A DNA stretch of 25,744 nucleotides, from contig DDYT01000030.1 in NCBI GenBank assembly GCA_002348095.1, positions 1-25,744 of the forward strand. The letters are read 5' to 3'. Every line of letters begins with the position of its first letter. Position 1 is the first letter of the stretch. Of this stretch, positions 21,906 through 25,744 are shown in pieces. This stretch comes from Erysipelotrichaceae bacterium UBA2227. GTDB taxonomy: Bacteria; Bacillota_I; Bacilli_A; Erysipelotrichales; Erysipelotrichaceae. Under the pieces are notes generated by a model. The model did not search any database and was not told where the DNA came from. It was given only the letters and a program-made list of their open reading frames with translations. Both the position numbers and the translations under genes were made by a program.

Positions 21906-21928
21906 AAAAAAGCGGATTTCTCCGCTTT
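21906..21928 (-). terminator. terminator of the ribosomal alpha operon
   Basis: On the minus strand AAAGCGGA-GAAA-TCCGCTTT followed by a T-run. The 8-bp stem begins in the rplQ stop codon and its U-tract ends 3 bp before the methyltransferase ATG. Confidence 0.88.
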
Positions 21929-22289
21929 AAACTAATTCAATGATGGCCATCGGAGCAGCATCACCGCGACGCTGAGTTGTTTTCAACACACGGGTATAAC
22001 CGCCTTGACGACTTTGATATTTCGGACCAAGCTCATCAAACAATTTTTGAAGGGCTAACTGGCCGGTTTTTTCATCTGCAACCACATTAAACATAAGTCT
22101 TGCGGCTTGACGACGGGCATGCAAATCCCCGCGCTTAGCAAGTGTGATTAATTCATCAACGACTGAACGAAGTTCCATCGCTTTCTTTTCGGTAGTTTCG
22201 ATCTTTCCGTGTACGATAACGCTGGTAGCCATGTTACGTAGCAAAGCTTTGCGGTGATCAGCCGTACGTCCTAATTTACGATTCCACAT
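21927..22289 (-). CDS. rplQ: 50S ribosomal protein L17
   Basis: A 120-residue bL17 protein. The start MWNRKLGRTADHRKALLRNMATSVI and the end GGYTRVLKTTQRRGDAAPMAIIELV are diagnostic. AAGGAGG precedes the ATG. It is the last gene of the adk-to-rplQ ribosomal run, and an intrinsic terminator overlaps its stop codon. Confidence 0.98.
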   Translation of the reverse strand: MWNRKLGRTADHRKALLRNMATSVIVHGKIETTEKKAMELRSVVDELITLAKRGDLHARRQAARLMFNVVADEKTGQLALQKLFDELGPKYQSRQGGYTRVLKTTQRRGDAAPMAIIELV

Positions 22290-22310
22290 AAGGTTCTTCC
22301 TCCTTTACTG

Positions 22311-23270
22311 TTACTCAAAAGATTTGAAGCCAAGACCCAATTCATACAATTTGTCTTTAACTTCCTTCAGCGATTTTTTACCCAAATTGCGTACACGCAT
22401 CATTTCGTCTTCCGTACGTGTTGTCAGTTCTTCAACCGTTTGAATTCCGGCGCGTTTTAAGCAGTTGTACGAGCGGACTGACAAATCGAGATCTTCGATC
22501 ATCATGATCAAGCCCTTATTAACAACTTCGCCATTGGCATCTTTCATCACGGAATCCAATTGAGATACCGTATCTTGAATGTTCATGAACAGTTGTAAAT
22601 GATCATCCAGGATTTTTGCAGCCAAAGCCAGCGACATTTGCGGAGAAATGGATCCATTGGTCCATACTTCCATGATCAGACGGTCGTATTTTGTATCTTG
22701 ACCTACACGGGTAGGTTCGACAGCATACGATACTTTCTCAATCGGGGTATAAATCGAATCGGTATAAATGGTACCGATGCCTTGCGATGAACCTTGATAG
22801 AGACCTTTGTTCGTATCAGCGCTTACATAACCGCGACCCACACGAGCTTTCAGTTCCATTTCCAGAACGCCGCCTTCTTCCAACGTTGCAATCACATGAT
22901 TCTTGTTGAGGATTTCCACGTTGGTCGGACAAATTATGTCATTGGCGGTAACGACTTTCGGACCCTTTTCAGCAATCCGCAAAGTGTAAACTTCGTCATC
23001 CGCAATGGTCATAACCAAATCTTTAATATTTAAAATAATTGAAGTAACATCTTCTTCCACACCGGGAATCGACGTAAATTCATGATAAACTTTGTCGATC
23101 TTGATGGAATAGACCGCGGCTCCGGGTAAAGAGGAGAGTAAAACACGTCTAAGTGCATTTCCAATCGTTGTCCCAAAACCTCTTTCGAAGGGTTCAACGA
23201 CAAATTTACCGTAGTGATCAGATTCTAAGTATTCTCTCACGTCAATTTTCGCACGTTCGAATTTTTGCAT
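22311..23270 (-). CDS. rpoA: DNA-directed RNA polymerase subunit alpha
   Basis: A 319-residue alpha subunit. The N-terminal assembly domain shows EPFERGFGTTIGNALRRVLLSSLPGAAV, the core dimer interface. The C-terminal domain that contacts UP elements and activators holds LDLSVRSYNCLKRAGIQTVEEL and RNLGKKSLKEVKDKLYELGL. AAGGAGG lies 10 nt before the ATG. It is flanked by rpsK and rplQ as in most bacteria. Confidence 0.98.
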   Translation of the reverse strand: MQKFERAKIDVREYLESDHYGKFVVEPFERGFGTTIGNALRRVLLSSLPGAAVYSIKIDKVYHEFTSIPGVEEDVTSIILNIKDLVMTIADDEVYTLRIAEKGPKVVTANDIICPTNVEILNKNHVIATLEEGGVLEMELKARVGRGYVSADTNKGLYQGSSQGIGTIYTDSIYTPIEKVSYAVEPTRVGQDTKYDRLIMEVWTNGSISPQMSLALAAKILDDHLQLFMNIQDTVSQLDSVMKDANGEVVNKGLIMMIEDLDLSVRSYNCLKRAGIQTVEELTTRTEDEMMRVRNLGKKSLKEVKDKLYELGLGFKSFE

Positions 23271-23298
23271 TTACCAGTTCCTCCTTGTTTCGGGTAGA

Positions 23299-23700
23299 TT
23301 AACCACGTGGCCGTTTCGGCGGACGGCAACCGTTATGCGGGATCGGTGTTACGTCGTTAATGACATTGATTTCCAATCCTGCGGTTTGCAATGCGCGTAC
23401 TGCAGCTTCACGTCCAGGTCCCGGACCTTTAACATTGACTTCAACAACTTTCATGCCATGATCCATGGCTGCTTTTGCGGCAGCTTCGGAAGCCAGCTGA
23501 GCAGCAAACGGTGTGGATTTACGAGAACCCTTATACCCCAATGCTCCGGCTGATGACCATGCCAATACGTTACCTTTTTCATCCGTAATAGTAACGATAG
23601 TGTTGTTAAATGTGGAGTGAATATGCGCAACTCCACGAGCTATATTTTTGCGAACGCGACGCTTACGCGATGCGCTGGCTTTTGTTTGAGCTTTTGCCAT
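23299..23700 (-). CDS. rpsK: 30S ribosomal protein S11
   Basis: A 133-residue uS11 protein. GVAHIHSTFNNTIVTITDEKGN, SSAGALGYKGSRKSTPFAAQ and the C-terminal DVTPIPHNGCRPPKRPRG are fully conserved features. The N-terminus is a lysine/arginine-rich extension. It lies 18 bp after rpsM with a good ribosome binding site. Confidence 0.98.
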   Translation of the reverse strand: MAKAQTKASASRKRRVRKNIARGVAHIHSTFNNTIVTITDEKGNVLAWSSAGALGYKGSRKSTPFAAQLASEAAAKAAMDHGMKVVEVNVKGPGPGREAAVRALQTAGLEINVINDVTPIPHNGCRPPKRPRG

Positions 23701-23718
23701 TTTATTTCCTCCTATCGC

Positions 23719-24084
23719 CTATTTCTTCTTGTTAGCAACCGTACGACGCGGACCTTTGCGTGTACGAGCATTTGTTTTTGTACGTTGACCACGGACCGGC
23801 AATCCTTTACGATGCCGCATACCGCGATAACTGCCGATTTCCATCAAACGCTTGATGTTCAATGAAATTTCACGGCGCAAATCCCCTTCGAGTTTGTATT
23901 GTTCAACTTCTCTGCGGATTGCGTTAACTTGTTCTTCTGTAAGATTTTTAACCCGGGTATCTTCACTGATTCCGGTTGCTGCCAAAACTTTCTCAGCCAG
24001 CGGACGACCGATACCGTAAATATAGGTTAATGATACGACTACGCGCTTATCGCGCGGAATATCGACTCCTGCAATACGTGCCAT
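23719..24084 (-). CDS. rpsM: 30S ribosomal protein S13
   Basis: A 121-residue uS13 protein. The start MARIAGVDIPRDKRVVVSLTYIYGIG and the tail SYRGMRHRKGLPVRGQRTKTNARTRKG are diagnostic. AGGAGG precedes the ATG. It lies between rpmJ and rpsK in the standard order. Confidence 0.98.
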   Translation of the reverse strand: MARIAGVDIPRDKRVVVSLTYIYGIGRPLAEKVLAATGISEDTRVKNLTEEQVNAIRREVEQYKLEGDLRREISLNIKRLMEIGSYRGMRHRKGLPVRGQRTKTNARTRKGPRRTVANKKK

Positions 24085-24098
24085 GTGTGTGTTTCCTC

Positions 24099-24215
24099 CT
24101 AGTTTCCTTGACGTTGTTTGTGTTTAGGGTTTTCACAAATAATCATTACGCGTCCGTTACGCTTAATGACACGGCATTTATCGCATATGGGTTTGACTGA
24201 TGGTCTTACTTTCAT
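24099..24215 (-). CDS. rpmJ: 50S ribosomal protein L36
   Basis: A short 38-residue gene reading MKVRPSVKPICDKCRVIKRN at its start and ending NPKHKQRQGN. The zinc ligands are the CxxC at C11 and C14, then C27 and H32, so this is the zinc-binding (C+) form of bL36. AGGAGGGA precedes the ATG. It sits between infA and rpsM, its usual place. Confidence 0.97.
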   Translation of the reverse strand: MKVRPSVKPICDKCRVIKRNGRVMIICENPKHKQRQGN

Positions 24216-24233
24216 GCGTGTCCCTCCTATAGA

Positions 24234-24452
24234 CTATTTATGTCTGAATGTAATGCGCCCACGTGTTAAATCGTAAGGCGAAATCTCAACGGTCACACGG
24301 TCACCTGGTAAAATGCGGATGTAATGCATGCGGATTTTACCAGAAACGTGGGCTAGTATTTCGTGCCCGTTAGCTAACTTCACCTTAAACATAGCGGATG
24401 GTAACGTTTCTTCAACGATTCCATCGATCTCAATGACATCTTGTTTTCCCAT
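24234..24452 (-). CDS. infA: translation initiation factor IF-1
   Basis: A 72-residue S1/OB-fold protein. The start MGKQDVIEIDGIVEETLPSAMF and HVSGKIRMHYIRILPGDRVTVEISPYDLTRGRI are conserved. It binds the ribosomal A site during initiation together with IF-2 and IF-3. It lies between map and rpmJ with AAAGGAGG upstream. Confidence 0.98.
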   Translation of the reverse strand: MGKQDVIEIDGIVEETLPSAMFKVKLANGHEILAHVSGKIRMHYIRILPGDRVTVEISPYDLTRGRITFRHK

Positions 24453-24473
24453 ATAGGCAAATTCCTCCTTTGA

Positions 24474-25220
24474 TCATAGGGTTGTAAGTATTTCGTACCC
24501 TTGCGCAGTAATCACAATGGTATGTTCATAATGCGCCGCCAATGAACCGTCTTTGGTCTTGACCGTCCAGTCATCAGCAAGCACTCTTGTAAATGGCTTC
24601 CCCCGATGCACCATCGGTTCGATGGCCAGGGTCATGCCTTCCTTTAATACAACGCCTCGTCCCGCCTGTCCGAAATTCGGAATGGATGGTTCTTCATGCA
24701 AAGAAGATCCGATTCCGTGTCCGGCATATTCAAGCGGAACACTGTATCCAAACGAGAAGACGTACTCGCCGATCGCGTTGGATATATCGCCGAGGCGACT
24801 TCCGGGCTTGGCTTTCGCTAGTCCGACAAACAGTGACTCCTTCGTCACTTCCATCAGATGCACGGCTTCCTGAGAAACCTCGCCGACCGCATAGGTCCAG
24901 GCACTGTCTCCATGGTAGCCTTTATAACAAGCACCGATATCGATTGAGATGATATCTCCGCTCTTGAGCACTGTATCATCGGGAATCCCGTGAACCAGCG
25001 TGTCGTTGATTGAAGCACAGATCGAAGCGGGAAAACCGCCATACCCCTTAAAAGATGGGGTCGCATCATGGTCGCGGATAACTTTCTCTACGATTTGATC
25101 TAGTTTCTTCGTAGTGACACCTGCCACAATGTATTTAGCAACTTCCTGATGGGCCAAGGCAACGATTTTCCCTGCCTGACGCATCAATTCGATTTCTCTG
25201 TTAGATTTGCTTGAAATCAT
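24474..25220 (-). CDS. map: methionine aminopeptidase, type I
   Basis: A 248-residue enzyme that removes the initiator methionine. The metal-site motifs are visible in order: ISIDIGACYKGYHGDSAWT with two aspartates, GHGIGSSLHEEP with the histidine, AIEPMV and AHYEHTIVIT with the two glutamates. The start at 25220 (MISSKSNREIELMRQAG) overlaps the adk stop by 4 nt as ATGA and has TGGAG upstream; in-frame residues further upstream belong to the adk coding region. It follows adk in the usual alpha-operon order. Confidence 0.96.
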   Translation of the reverse strand: MISSKSNREIELMRQAGKIVALAHQEVAKYIVAGVTTKKLDQIVEKVIRDHDATPSFKGYGGFPASICASINDTLVHGIPDDTVLKSGDIISIDIGACYKGYHGDSAWTYAVGEVSQEAVHLMEVTKESLFVGLAKAKPGSRLGDISNAIGEYVFSFGYSVPLEYAGHGIGSSLHEEPSIPNFGQAGRGVVLKEGMTLAIEPMVHRGKPFTRVLADDWTVKTKDGSLAAHYEHTIVITAQGYEILTTL

Positions 25221-25744
25221 CGAACATTCTCCAGTGCTTTTCGAATGTCCTGCCACACCTCATCAATTTCCTGGGTGGCATCGATGTATTGAACCAAGCC
25301 CTCGGCCGCATAATGGTCAAGTACCGGCTTGGTCAGTAAGACGTGCTCTCTGAGCCGAACGGTCAGCTGTTCAAGCGTGTCATCACTGCGATGTTGTAAG
25401 TGACCGCCGCACTCATCACAGATTCCCTCCACTTTTGAAGGCTGAAACTTGATGTGATAGATGGTCTTGCAGTCTTCACAAACGCGACGTCCGGTGACCC
25501 GAGCAGAAAGAACGTCAATCTCCACCGACATGTTCAACACGATTTGAATCGGTTTATCGATGGAAATGGCAATTTCCTCCAGGGCCAGCGCTTGTGCCAA
25601 GGTTCTGGGAAATCCGTCGAGCAGATATCCCTTTTTACAGTCATCTCGCAGCAGCCGTTCACGAATCATGTCTATGGTGACCTGATCGGGAACGAGCATG
25701 CCGTGATTGATGTAATGTTGTGCCAGTCTTCCTAATTCAGTGCC
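25217..25744 (-). CDS. adk: adenylate kinase (5' part outside the window)
   Basis: The C-terminal 175 residues of adenylate kinase, which interconverts ATP, ADP and AMP. The frame is open to the window edge and reads GTELGRLAQHYINHGMLVPD before the ATG at 25699, so that ATG is internal. DGFPRT is the conserved core motif. The LID domain carries a zinc site with two CxxC pairs (CEDC and CDEC), typical of Gram-positive enzymes. The Walker loop and N-terminus lie beyond the right end. The stop overlaps the map start (ATGA). Confidence 0.96.
   Translation of the reverse strand, partial: GTELGRLAQHYINHGMLVPDQVTIDMIRERLLRDDCKKGYLLDGFPRTLAQALALEEIAISIDKPIQIVLNMSVEIDVLSARVTGRRVCEDCKTIYHIKFQPSKVEGICDECGGHLQHRSDDTLEQLTVRLREHVLLTKPVLDHYAAEGLVQYIDATQEIDEVWQDIRKALENVR

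Overview
The window looks like the chromosome of a low-to-mid G+C Gram-positive bacterium (Bacillota). Evidence: strong AGGAGG-type ribosome binding sites, TTGACA/TATAAT promoters, compact intrinsic terminators, CCA-encoding tRNA genes, the alpha-operon order adk-map-infA-rpmJ-rpsM-rpsK-rpoA-rplQ and an ECF transporter core followed by truA. TGA is used as stop in several genes, so the code is standard. Erysipelotrichia or a neighbouring lineage is my best guess, by general resemblance only. Nearly every gene is on the minus strand; only the dioxygenase/MarR pair and one hydrolase-like gene are on plus.

Left part (1-5040): a MobA/MocA-like nucleotidyltransferase and a spermidine-synthase-fold methyltransferase of unknown substrate. 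Next comes a quinone-stress type pair (ring-cleaving VOC dioxygenase and MarR repressor) behind an 18-bp perfect palindrome that resembles the MhqR operator. A lipoprotein, tRNA-Leu(UAG) and a Cof-type HAD phosphatase follow.

Centre-left (5042-10463): a complete high-affinity branched-chain amino-acid ABC operon, livK-livH-livM-livG-livF, ending in a CBS-ACT gene that probably senses a ligand. It has a good promoter, a perfect CcpA cre match upstream, and a 13-bp stem-loop after livK that probably sets binding-protein excess.

Centre (10491-14158): an extended SDR, a membrane protein whose mRNA looks leaderless, a MATE exporter, and five tRNA genes (Lys-CUU, Glu-UUC, Asn-GUU, Ala-UGC, Ile-GAU) in three short units, each unit with its own promoter and terminator.

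Right part (14341-25744): rplM-rpsI with a structured leader; a lone plus-strand hydrolase-like gene; then ecfA1-ecfA2-ecfT-truA-PHP phosphatase. Three genes lie between rplQ and ecfA1: an O-methyltransferase, a two-helix membrane protein and a membrane-anchored, extremely acidic protein with an unrecognised C-terminal domain. The window ends inside adk.

Most of this is housekeeping. The least explained items are the acidic anchored protein and its small membrane neighbour, the leaderless membrane gene, the unassigned methyltransferase, and the regulatory DNA around the dioxygenase and liv operons.
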